From: Candidatus Peregrinibacteria bacterium
GTDB lineage: Bacteria > Patescibacteriota > Gracilibacteria > UBA1369 > UBA12463
DNA length: 21,780 nucleotides
NCBI GenBank assembly: GCA_016215735.1
Contig: JACRIA010000087.1
Span: 1 to 21,780 of the forward strand
Direction of reading: 5' to 3'
The notes below the pieces were generated by a model. That model was not told where the DNA came from and ran no database searches. It saw only the letters and a list, made by a program, of their open reading frames with translations. The position numbers and the translations under genes were made by a program. Of this stretch, positions 21,756 to 21,780 are shown in pieces (position 1 is the first letter of the stretch; every line of letters begins with the position of its first letter).

Positions 21756-21780
21756 AGCGGAGCGAGGCGAAAAACACCGC

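Noticed and set aside
1..21780. tRNA or rRNA genes
   Set aside because: I saw no cloverleaf-like segment or rRNA sequence in any gap; the gaps are mostly under 130 nt and filled by promoters, repeats and leaders.

Overview
The window looks like chromosome from a Candidate Phyla Radiation (Patescibacteria) bacterium, probably of the Parcubacteria group in the broad sense. This rests on compact housekeeping genes with few Shine-Dalgarno sequences, a CPR-style DHH phosphoesterase, SLH-domain and RRM proteins, and short proteins that are hard to place. TGA and TAG both end genes that look complete, so the UGA=Gly code of Gracilibacteria/Absconditabacteria does not apply. The phylum call is inference; the gene calls are mostly direct.

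Layout. (1) 1-3625, plus strand: the 3' part of tsaD (interrupted by an in-frame TAG and a GC-rich insert), hisS, and an exported SLH-domain protein overlapping the hisS end. (2) 3626-3749: repeat-rich convergent gap. (3) 3750-10799, minus strand: a visibly AT-rich block of five genes of mostly unknown function: a 112-aa helical protein, an 841-aa COG5610-like HAD protein, a 124-aa helical protein, a 1118-aa membrane protein with a Pro-rich linker, and a 116-aa DUF5663-like protein. It has at least three readable promoters and is the best candidate for an undescribed system. (4) 10897-13574, plus strand: an NAD-type malic enzyme, then a strong promoter followed at once by a terminator, a NYN/LabA-type nuclease and yebC. 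(5) 13575-19831, minus strand: a DHH nanoRNase-like protein, recJ, mazG, a caspase-like (clan CD) protein with a His/Cys dyad, and miaA. (6) 19948-end, plus strand: an RRM protein, then a ribosomal L10 leader with a consensus promoter and an attenuator-type terminator, followed by rplJ and rplL and a 9-bp tandem repeat.

Two themes run through the window. First, a short dispersed repeat (core GGGGACGGRGGY, plus a related form reading AGAGAACCGTCCCC on one strand) sits between genes, at gene ends, and in frame inside tsaD and recJ, where it has added Gly/Asp- or Pro/Ser-rich peptide. Second, many genes relate to RNA and translation (tsaD, miaA, hisS, NYN, nanoRNase, yebC, RRM, rplJL). Alternating with these are two AT-rich stretches (the 3750-10799 block and the caspase-like gene) that look like accessory content.
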